Below, piece by piece: positions 54,733 to 61,712 of a DNA stretch of 64,000 nt. The notes beneath the pieces were generated by a model that made no database searches, had not been told where the DNA came from, and saw only the letters and a program-made list of their open reading frames with translations. Position numbers and translations under genes: made by a program. The DNA is taken from NCBI GenBank assembly GCA_018434325.1, contig JAHDPO010000023.1, positions 42,732 to 106,731 on the forward strand, written 5' to 3'. Numbering within the stretch: position 1 is the stretch's first letter; every line of letters begins with the position of its first letter. This DNA comes from Clostridia bacterium (GTDB taxonomy: Bacteria > Bacillota > Peptococcia > DRI-13 > UBA5745).

Positions 54733-54762
54733 TTTAAATGCCTCGAATTCGAGGCATTTAAA
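54733..54762. promoter_or_regulatory. Perfect 30-bp palindrome upstream of the dehydrogenase
   Basis: The sequence is fully self-complementary, centred on GAATTC at 54745-54750, with arms TTTAAATGCCTCGA. It lies 73 bases before the minus-strand dehydrogenase start. It could be a dimeric repressor operator or a fold-back terminator; the absence of a loop argues for a protein-binding site or a cruciform. Confidence 0.55.
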
Positions 54763-54982
54763 ATTTGTATTATTTAACGGCTCCCATAAGCCAAGAAAAT
54801 TATACCAAAATATTCCTTCATGCGCAATTTATATTCTAATTTTGCAGGAAATCGGGATTAAATTATTATTTAAAGCGAGCGAAGAAATAATGGAAATAGC
54901 CTTAGAAAGGTCTGGCAGAATTGACCTAGTTTTTTAGCGGCCTTGGTTTGAAGGCCACTCTCGCTCGCTAGGCCATTTTTGC

Positions 54983-55117
54983 GCAAAATTGCAGGTTTAA
55001 AGTGCCCGAACACTGCTTATTAGGAGATTATCGGCTGTATTTGGATGTATTTAGTGTAGCAGTAATCATCTGACCGCTATTCTTAAGGAACAGTGCACTT
55101 TAAACTTGCAATTTTGC
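54983..55117. repeat. 135-bp element with 23-bp inverted ends
   Basis: The arms 54983-55005 (begins gcaaaattgcag) and 55095-55117 (ends gcaattttgc) match as inverted repeats with one mismatch in 23. The internal 89 bases carry no gene. It resembles a miniature inverted-repeat element or a large RNA hairpin. The rest of the 54660-55738 gap holds smaller hairpins (54935-54978 and 55162-55203), the palindrome above, and fragments of two genes listed separately; I see no intact gene larger than 30 codons. Confidence 0.6.
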
Positions 55118-55347
55118 TTATTCCCCAAGGCTTTGCAGATATTGCAAGGGTACCGCTAACCGGCGGGAATTAGGCTATGGAAAAATCGCCAATTCCGCCC
55201 GCAAAAAAAGCGCATGGCCGGACAAAAATCCGCTGATACGCCTAAATTTCACTGTATTCACCGTGGAAAAAAGATTTTTGTGCTTATATAAAATATGCAT
55301 ATAATATATACAGCTTAAACATAATGGGAAACCCAAAGGTTTCATAT

Positions 55348-55500
55348 TCATACGGCACGAACTCCAGTCAAGAATATCCGGCGTTCATGCTTGTCCATTA
55401 CTGCAATACAACCCTGTAAATCACAGAAATTTTTTAAATATACCTGAGGTATGTGATGCTGTCTGGTAGGCTTGTTTTCCTTACCGATCTTTCTCACCTC
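55348..55500 (-). pseudogene. N-terminal fragment of a DUF4238-like gene
   Basis: On the minus strand an open stretch of 50 codons encodes TRQHHIPQVYLKNFCDLQG followed by CIAVMDKHERRIF, the start of the DUF4238 fold (consensus QHYVPQFYLKNF). It ends at a TGA (55348-55350) far short of the usual 250-300 residues and has no good start site. DUF4238 proteins are common cargo of mobile and defence islands. I read it as a decayed remnant. Identification rests on this one segment. Confidence 0.55.
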
Positions 55501-55624
55501 GATTCTGCTTAAAACAAAAATCGATCACTCCATCGCTTTACCTGCCTTTTGCTGTAAACTGAATATCAATAGATTCTACGTGCTGCTCTTAATAACTTAT
55601 TGTTCCGTTTCGCATACAAGCTTT

Positions 55625-55717
55625 TTATAAAGCAGATACTTTATTAGCGAAATGGAGAGTACCTTTTCTGATTTCAAGCAATGCGCTTTCAATTGGTCTA
55701 TAGTGATGTAGGATCAT
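55625..55717 (-). CDS. Small 30-residue open frame after the HEPN gene
   Basis: ATG 55717 is preceded by a good site (aaaaaggagagga) and the frame runs 30 codons (MILHHYRPIESALLEIRKGT and on) to TAA. It starts 22 bases after the stop of the HEPN/zinc-ribbon gene on the same strand. The sequence is not one I recognise. It could be a real microprotein, a remnant of a longer broken gene, or chance. Confidence 0.35.
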   Translation of the reverse strand: MILHHYRPIESALLEIRKGTLHFANKVSAL

Positions 55718-55738
55718 CGGGTCTCCTCTCCTTTTTGT

Positions 55739-57517
55739 TCACTGCTTGTCAATATAGGCAGCGCATGAGGGGCATAGTCCGTGCTCAAGCGTATCTACAT
55801 CTACCAATTCGCCACAACGTTCACATTTCACCAGTTCATTTTCATATCCACAATAACAACACCGACCTATAGGTAGGAAAGTTTCATCAATGGATACGCC
55901 AAACTTTCCGCACTGCTCACAGGGGAAGTCAGCGACAAACTGCACCGCGCCCTTGTGCTCGTAGGCAAGTGCGTTAAGCTGTGCCGGATAAGGATTCAAA
56001 GACTCAATGGCATCAAACAGTTCATCTCGAAAATCATCCATTTCAGAAGTATCATACTCGGAATTATCGGTGGCTACCATGATACACTCTTCACCCTCAT
56101 GGCCATTCCCATTGTGGAAACGTATTTCTGCCTTGCAGATGTCATCTCCGTCTCCGTCCTTTGCAATTATATAGCAAGTGCTGTCTTCGCCGAGGCCATC
56201 ATCGACAGAATACTGCGCTATAGCATCAATCCTTGCACTGCCATCCTCCACTGCTGGGCATGATATTGAGAAAACGACCTCCCTCTCAGTGGGTGTGGCA
56301 AAATCGGAAATTTCATAACAAACATCTAAATGATACCGTTGATAGACGGCACCGAAAAGATTATGCAGAACTTCGTCAAACCAGCCTCTGATTCCATGTT
56401 CATCCAGTATATCCATCCCGGTCTCACTCGCCAGTCGACTACGATAATACTCGCGCTCGTATTTGACATCTTCATGTTCTGCTTCCCATGTTTGAAGTGC
56501 TTCATCTGCTGTCTCTTCACGCTCAAATTTTGCATCGGCTGATAAGATGAGTAAACTCATAGTGTTAAAATCCTTTAGAATTACCTGATAGGCACTCCAA
56601 GACAGCACTTTGCTGTGAGCAACATGATTCCGATCCTCGACAAAGGCGTGAGCTGCAGTTTTGAAGTCATCCGGATCATCGATGTACGGGACGAAAAGAT
56701 CGTTCCATATTTTTTTATCTACAGTCCGCCTGGCTTTGATATAATCAGCTACGCTACTACCTGTGACCTTTTGCTTGGCTCCCATATCCTGAACATTTGC
56801 ATAATCTTGTCGGCTCAGGATAACATTATCGTTGAAGATAACACCCTCAAATATTACCCCTAATAAAGTTTCAAGCGTCATGGAAAGAAAATCCGCATTA
56901 ATGTTGTCAAACTCAGGAACACGCTGAATGAACTTTTCTTTCAGGCACTTTACAGATTCAGCAGCTTTCTCCAATCCGGCTTTTTTAATCCAGTTTACAC
57001 CAAGAAAGTGAATTAGCACTTTGCTGGCGAAAGCCCTCAGGTTGTTTTCAACTGTGAACGCCTTCTCATAGGCTTCTTTACATAGCGCAGTCGCTTGCTC
57101 ATCCATAAGCCATGTACATTCCTGCCAGTCAGGGAAAAGCCTGTTCTTCAGCGCAATTTTAAGATCTTCGAGATTCTGGTCGTAACACTCCGCTTCTGAT
57201 GCCGTGATGGCGATTTCCAGGCGAGCTGCTTCACCGTTATAGGTGTTGATGGCAAAGGATATGTTATATTCGGAACCAGCTGTTGAAGAGAGTGTAAACG
57301 TCTCATTGGCAATACGCTCACATGAACCGAGGTATATTTGATCAGCCCATTCTGAAGGTGTCAGGGCTTTGAACACATCCGCCACAATATTTTTGCAGTA
57401 GTCATCACCATGGTAATGTTCTACACGGATGTCACCGAATTCCTCAGAATGTTCTATCGTCCAGGTATACAACTGATCCATATTCTTAATGCCATCCATT
57501 GACAATAATATTCTCAT
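55739..57517 (-). CDS. HEPN-domain protein with C-terminal double zinc ribbon
   Basis: 592 residues from ATG 57517 (an in-frame GTG at 57556 has no ribosome site). Residues about 140-330 are helical and contain VEDRNHVAHSK, an RX4H motif (Arg296, His301) of HEPN ribonucleases, and an earlier Swt1-like segment NNLRAFASKVLIHFLGVNWI. The C-terminal 60 residues hold paired CXXC knuckles: CEQCGKFG, CCYCGYEN, CERCGELV and CPSCAAY. Central part is unassigned. It is 47 bases after the radical-SAM gene and ends the cluster. RNase activity is an inference from the motif; I know no characterised homologue. Confidence 0.6.
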   Translation of the reverse strand: MRILLSMDGIKNMDQLYTWTIEHSEEFGDIRVEHYHGDDYCKNIVADVFKALTPSEWADQIYLGSCERIANETFTLSSTAGSEYNISFAINTYNGEAARLEIAITASEAECYDQNLEDLKIALKNRLFPDWQECTWLMDEQATALCKEAYEKAFTVENNLRAFASKVLIHFLGVNWIKKAGLEKAAESVKCLKEKFIQRVPEFDNINADFLSMTLETLLGVIFEGVIFNDNVILSRQDYANVQDMGAKQKVTGSSVADYIKARRTVDKKIWNDLFVPYIDDPDDFKTAAHAFVEDRNHVAHSKVLSWSAYQVILKDFNTMSLLILSADAKFEREETADEALQTWEAEHEDVKYEREYYRSRLASETGMDILDEHGIRGWFDEVLHNLFGAVYQRYHLDVCYEISDFATPTEREVVFSISCPAVEDGSARIDAIAQYSVDDGLGEDSTCYIIAKDGDGDDICKAEIRFHNGNGHEGEECIMVATDNSEYDTSEMDDFRDELFDAIESLNPYPAQLNALAYEHKGAVQFVADFPCEQCGKFGVSIDETFLPIGRCCYCGYENELVKCERCGELVDVDTLEHGLCPSCAAYIDKQ

Positions 57518-57564
57518 TTTACTGCCTGCCTCTCTCAGCCATGCTGGTTTCTTCACTTTTCTTA

Positions 57565-58323
57565 TCAGGTTATCGTTCCATTCTTTATGTGATAGCTAAT
57601 GTCATGCTCTCTACAAAATCGAACTACAATTTCAGCCTGTTCGTTATAAAAGGCTCTGTGTTTCGTAAAAGCCGATATTTCCTTGCTGTAGTTTGTCCGA
57701 CCGAATATAATGCGTCTTGCAAACGATACTGCATTTAGTATTTCGGTTAAGTCCTGCTGTATAAGATTAGGAGTCGGGTACGGTTCAATGCTTACCCATG
57801 TTTTGCACCCCTTGATGTGCAGTACTTTAAGGGCTGCAATTCGTTCTGAATACGACGACGCACCAGGCTCAATTCTTTTACGGTAATCTTCATTTAGCGA
57901 TATAAGCGTTATTCCATATTCATTATCAGCTGACTGCTCTGCCAACTCAATAGGCAATAACCCCTTAGTTAGAACGGTGCAACGAATGCCGGCAGCATTA
58001 AGCTTTTTTATCGCCGCCATGCTCATTTCCCCGATTTCATCGTATCCGTACATGAATGGATCGGTGGTAAAGCATAGTTGGACTGATTCAATCTTGGATT
58101 TGAGTCGAGGTATTTCACGGTCGAGGATTTCAAGAGTATTGCTCACGAGTTTAGGTTTGCACCACTCTTCATAATTTGCCGCCTTACCAAATCTCTTAGC
58201 CATTAGAAAAGCGTAGCAAGGATAAAGGCAACCGTGTGAACACCCTAACACATGATTCATCGTATAGTCTCCATATTCAACGCCCGTTTTGTAGAGCATA
58301 GATTTTCGCGTTATAGTGCCCAT
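57565..58323 (-). CDS. Radical-SAM protein with CX3CX3C motif (TcmP partner)
   Basis: About 252 residues. The N-terminal cysteines read GCSHGCLYPCYAF (Cys28, Cys32, Cys36), spacing CX3CX3C rather than the usual CX3CX2C; the later strands (VQLCFTTDPFMYGYDEIGE, CTVLTKGLLP, and KTWVSIEPYPTPNL) follow the SPL/DUF5131-like radical-SAM barrel. Such proteins are known genomic partners of TcmP, here immediately upstream. ATG 58323 follows aaggag; it starts five bases after the tcmP stop. The reaction is unknown. Confidence 0.72.
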   Translation of the reverse strand: MGTITRKSMLYKTGVEYGDYTMNHVLGCSHGCLYPCYAFLMAKRFGKAANYEEWCKPKLVSNTLEILDREIPRLKSKIESVQLCFTTDPFMYGYDEIGEMSMAAIKKLNAAGIRCTVLTKGLLPIELAEQSADNEYGITLISLNEDYRKRIEPGASSYSERIAALKVLHIKGCKTWVSIEPYPTPNLIQQDLTEILNAVSFARRIIFGRTNYSKEISAFTKHRAFYNEQAEIVVRFCREHDISYHIKNGTIT

Positions 58324-58328
58324 AATCT

Positions 58329-59566
58329 TTAGCTCCTTTTCCATAGACAGAGAGTTTTACCCTTGCCTTCTTGCCAAAATGTTGAAGCTTTGCCTTTATC
58401 GGTAAAAGCTGGTGTGCGCTGCACATCTATGTAACCGATCTTTTCGAGCGTCTTTAAAACAGACCCACTACGGCCACTACTTAACCGCGCAAGGTCGCAA
58501 AGCACACCGTACTCATTATAGAAATCGGCTAAGAACTTGTTTAACCGAGTAGGCATGGGTGTGACTTCAAGTAATTCCTTGACCCGGTCCATCAGCATAT
58601 CCTCGCTGACCATTTCGTTTTCAGCTGTCTGTGGCATAAGGCTTAATTGCCCGCCGCTCTGAATTTCGATGACAAGGCGGTCTGTACGCTTGGCTATGTT
58701 ATCAGCCATCAATATACAACCATCCGGGTGGTTCGTAGCGTGAACCATCCGGTACTTTGGGTGCTGTCCGGCTTTCAAACGAATCGGCATATCCAAAACA
58801 TAGGTGTAGTTTCCTCGCAAACGATTTTTATACTGTTGAGAGAATTCCTTTTCTGCCGCGTAGCAGTCAATCTTTCCTGTGCTGTATGCGTCAATAATCG
58901 CTTGCCAATAATCGCCACCCGCAATGTCGTTTAATTCTTGAATAGAGTCTAAAACCGAGCTATCATACTCTTCAAGGTCACTGAAAATTTCATCTTCTCT
59001 CTCTCTCGGAAGGTAACCTTCTTAACCCTACAAGCCTCACGAATAAAGCCAAAGGAGTTTAGGTTTATCAATAACTCAGCAGTACTAAAAGCCACTGCCA
59101 AGGAGTCAAACAAAGTTGCATTTAAAACCTTTACACCGTATGGGTCAACATAAAGAAAAACATTCAAAGCTCGATTTAATGACATCGCATTTTGAAGGAG
59201 AGGCTTTATGTTGTCCTCAAACTTACCTACAATAACTTTACAACGGCCAAGATGTTGTAGAGGAATGTTGGAATCAAGGTCTTGATAATGATTCAGTTCT
59301 ATAAACTTCATGCTGACCGTAGGCATCGGATAACGTCCGTGGTAAGCTTCAATGCTTTTATCAAGACTCTGTAAGGCTGTTAACGGAGAGCCAGCTTTGC
59401 CATCATCAAACTTTCCTTTGCCCGCAAAACAGTCCACATAGAGGATTGGATTGCCCATTGACAGTATCTTGTTAAAATACGGAACCATATAACAGCCGAG
59501 AAGTTCATCTTTGACTTCCGACCAGATTTTCTTATGCTTAAAAAAATCGCTATTGTCTTTAGGCAT
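58329..59566 (-). pseudogene. tcmP: Three-Cys-motif partner protein TcmP, frameshifted at a GA repeat
   Basis: Residues 1-185 read as TcmP (DFFKHKKIWSEVKDELLGCY, YVDCFAGKGKFDDGKAGSP, VFLYVDPYGVK), a methyltransferase-like fold of unknown function. At (GA)6, 58996-59007 on plus, the frame shifts: the first frame stops at 58949, while the second continues as EDEIFSDLEEYDSSVLDSIQ through a winged-helix-like C-terminus to 58329. Loss of one GA unit would restore a single frame of about 410 residues. This is either a disrupted gene, a phase-variable switch or a sequencing error. ATG 59566 follows aggaga. Confidence 0.78.
58996..59007. repeat. Dinucleotide (TC)6/(GA)6 tract in tcmP
   Basis: Six TC units on the plus strand (GA on the coding strand) lie exactly where the tcmP frame breaks. 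Deleting one unit joins the two halves; the tract is a classic slippage site. Confidence 0.85.
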
Positions 59567-59734
59567 ATAGTATCTCCTCCATCATCCAATTATCGTGGCT
59601 GTATTGTTTGCTCTCCCATAAGATGAGATTCCCATTTTGCTAAGGTCTCCATTAGACTTATTACGCATTATTGCTAAACTAAGATCCTAAGAAAATACTA
59701 CAGTTCTTATATATCCAGGCCTCAACTCTGCACG

Positions 59735-60355
59735 TTAGGATTCAGTTTCTTTCACATGGCCTGGTGACTCATCTGATTCAGGCTGAAAGCTCCTATACCT
59801 TTTCACCATCTCCAGCATTACCTCTGGAAATAACCAAGCCCGAAATGCTTCAGCTATTTCTGGATGAGCCATTGTTCCGCCATTCTTGCCTGCTTTGGAT
59901 TCGATACCCACTGCTTTAGTGGCGCTGATCCATATCTTTGGCGTCAGGGTAGCGCTGCTTGCCCGAATGGTCTGAATGAGCTTTTCGCACGCATCATCAA
60001 GAAAATTTGGATTGAAGCTTTTTTCCCATAGCCTTAAATAATCAATGGTATTGCTGTTGCGCATCCAGCTTTGAATAAGATATCCTGGGGATTTGTTATT
60101 CTTTTCTCGTGCGATATCCGTAAGTGAAGCATAAGGGCTGTGCCCCCAATTTGCATTGATCATCTTTTCTCCAATGGAAGACAGATGTGAGCCGGGGACA
60201 TCCAATAGATTCAGTTGCTCAAAAAGATAATCAGACATATAGTCGGCGTGCTCTTGTGTAAAGATTTCTTTCTCCACAAGGCGCTTTAGAACCTTCTCCT
60301 GCGATATCCTATAGGTCCAAATTGCTTCAGCACGCCGTTTTTCACCTTCAGTCAT
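59735..60355 (-). CDS. KilA-N domain protein
   Basis: About 206 residues. A KilA-N DNA-binding domain runs from about residue 55 to 170: YASLTDIAREKNNKSPGYLI, MRNSNTIDYLRLWEKSFNPN, TPKIWISATKAVGIESKAGK, and GGTMAHPEIAEAFRAWLFP. These proteins are widespread in phages and mobile elements. ATG 60355 follows gaggtgg; ATG 60379 is a less likely start. It heads the accessory cluster (168 bases before tcmP) and might be its regulator, though this is only inferred from position. Confidence 0.85.
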   Translation of the reverse strand: MTEGEKRRAEAIWTYRISQEKVLKRLVEKEIFTQEHADYMSDYLFEQLNLLDVPGSHLSSIGEKMINANWGHSPYASLTDIAREKNNKSPGYLIQSWMRNSNTIDYLRLWEKSFNPNFLDDACEKLIQTIRASSATLTPKIWISATKAVGIESKAGKNGGTMAHPEIAEAFRAWLFPEVMLEMVKRYRSFQPESDESPGHVKETES

Positions 60356-60417
60356 GCCGCCCACCTCAATTCTACTCATACGGATATTATATCAAGATGA
60401 GCGTGGCTTGCATAGCC

Positions 60418-61051
60418 TTAATATTCCAAACTCTGCCTCATTTCATGTTTATAATCTATTTCTAAACCTCCATCATGTTGAATGAGGATTCTTTCAATCG
60501 AGCTTTTGATAGATTTCTCATTCCACTCTGCCATATTAAGTGTTGTGCAAAGATAATTCTTGAGGGCATCTTCACTGATAGACGGTGCGTTTTTACAAAT
60601 CTTCTTTCCATGCTCTACTTTATTGGCACAGCGCCAAACCACCTCGCCAGAAGGGCGGGTAATACGCCGATAATTAGCTCCACATTCCGCACAAACCAAA
60701 AGGCCACTCAGTACATTTTGAGAACTGTACCGAGTAACCTTTCGCTGGTTAGTATCTTCATCTATGTTGCTGCGGTTTCCCTTGTCAATTTGAACAGCGA
60801 AGTAATTCTCGAAGCTGATGATATAGCCGATATACTTAGAGTTGGACAAGAGTTTGCTAATTGCCGGTCGTGTCCATCTTTCTTGTCCAGTGGGTGAAAG
60901 GATTCCCTGCTTAAAAAGAAAATCAGCGATGCCTCCCAAGGCTATCGCCGTTCAAATACCATTGAAATATTGCTTTTACTACCTTTGCCTGCTGGGGTTC
61001 CACGAAGATACCGTCCTGCTTCTGAACAAAACCATATGGAATATATGCCAT
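60418..61051 (-). pseudogene. Serine recombinase fragment lacking the catalytic domain, frameshifted
   Basis: ATG 61051 follows agagagg and begins MAYIPYGFVQKQDGIFVEP, the start of a large-serine-recombinase 'recombinase' domain; the resolvase catalytic domain is absent. At NGDSLGG (about 60935-60945) one extra G in GGG breaks the frame; after it the sequence continues as GGIADFLFKQGILSPTG, a zinc-ribbon (CAECGANYRR, CANKVEHGKKIC) and a coiled-coil end at 60418. Truncated partners of this type exist in Bacillota mobile elements, but the frameshift makes this copy likely inactive. It borders the cluster and tRNA fragment. Confidence 0.75.
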
Positions 61052-61111
61052 GATTCTTACCTCTCTTTCTCAATTGTTAAAAGCCACGTATGTTTGAGTT
61101 TAAAATAAAGA

Positions 61112-61149
61112 AAGCACCAAAAGTCAAGCATACGTGACTTTCGGTGCTT
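61112..61149. terminator. Hairpin near the recombinase 5' side
   Basis: Left arm aagcaccaaaagtca (61112-61126) and right arm tgactttcggtgctt (61135-61149) pair with one mismatch; eight-base loop. It may insulate the cluster. T-run is weak on plus. Confidence 0.55.
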
Positions 61150-61208
61150 ATTGGGGGCTTATACTGCCTCCAATTTTAAATTTTGTATTATTTTTAGGTG
61201 AAAATAGC

Positions 61209-61248
61209 AACAGACCTGCCTTTTGCTTCTGCAAAAAACAGGTCTGTT
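61209..61248 (-). terminator. Terminator downstream of the tRNA fragment
   Basis: Arms aacagacct (61209-61217) and aggtctgtt (61240-61248) with additional inner pairing of cttttgc and gcaaaaaa. Directly after the tRNA 3' end on the minus strand, as expected of a native tRNA terminator. Confidence 0.65.
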
Positions 61249-61252
61249 TACT

Positions 61253-61297
61253 TGGAGCTGGCGAGGCAACTCGAACACCCGACCTTCTGATTACGAA
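61253..61297 (-). tRNA. 3' half of a tRNA-Thr(CGT), probable attachment-site remnant
   Basis: The minus strand reads TTCGTAATCAGA, an anticodon loop and 3' stem with anticodon CGT, then variable loop, a T-arm with TTCGAGT, and acceptor 3' strand CCAGCTCCA. The 5' half (acceptor 5' strand, D-arm and 5' anticodon stem) is missing. The antisense of this kind of tRNA is the source of the well-known spurious peptide GAGEATRTPDLLITN, seen here. A truncated tRNA 3' end next to a recombinase suggests an att site or a deletion boundary. Confidence 0.65.
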
Positions 61298-61491
61298 CTC
61301 ATCGACCTTGGAATTTTATGATTGAGTTGGAGACGTTCTATACAATAATTCTAAACATATTTGCCCAAATGTTGATGTTCTGCGGGTTTCGCTAATCAAC
61401 TGCTCACCGAATCGTCCGCCGGGATCATTTCTCCTAGGTCCATCGGTAATACCAGTTGATATACATTCCCGGCTGATGTATAATCTGGTTG

Positions 61492-61597
61492 TAAGATTAT
61501 TGGTTTCACAACTATATTTTACAACAAAAGACTGCTTCTGGCTTACTAGCCAGAAGCAGTCTTTTGTTTCTTTTTCAGGCTGTTACTGCGACAGCCC
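61492..61597. mobile_element. Second copy of the IS-like relic end
   Basis: This stretch repeats 15172-15296: both contain taagattat, then ttcacaactatattttacaa (61505-61524 and 15185-15204), a hairpin, a T-rich run and ctgttactgcgaca. Its hairpin has 18-base arms (61526-61543 and 61548-61565). The outer end CTGTCGCAGTAACAG resembles IS1182-like ends. No transposase remains. 61298-61491 shows no recognisable feature. Confidence 0.55.
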
Positions 61598-61607
61598 CTG
61601 TCACCTT

Positions 61608-61692
61608 TGTTGCGGCCAGGCTATCCTAACGCTTTTCGGCGCCTTAGACCCTATGACTTTGCGACCTTACCTTTCGATAAGCTTGCCCTCTT
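61608..61692 (-). promoter_or_regulatory. c-di-GMP-I (GEMM-I) riboswitch, no downstream gene
   Basis: On the minus strand the order of conserved elements matches GEMM-I: GAGGGCAAG; a stem CTTAT/GTAAG closed by a GAAA tetraloop; CGCAAAGTCATAGGGTCTAA; a short CGC/GCG hairpin; and GGATAGCCTGGCCGC. This aptamer binds cyclic di-GMP. It lies just after the 3' end of the SLH protein gene and its next element is the hairpin of the IS relic (61526-61565), then no gene until the tRNA fragment. The gene it controlled has probably been lost or displaced. Confidence 0.8.
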
Positions 61693-61712
61693 TATTAAGT
61701 TGTTGTTCCTGC

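Noticed and set aside
54660..55738. CRISPR array
   Set aside because: The repeats in this gap are single palindromes and one inverted pair; there are no regularly spaced direct repeats here or elsewhere in the window.
61134..61325. Peptide GAGEATRTPDLLITN on the plus strand
   Set aside because: This is a known spurious translation of the complement of a tRNA; I annotate the tRNA fragment instead.
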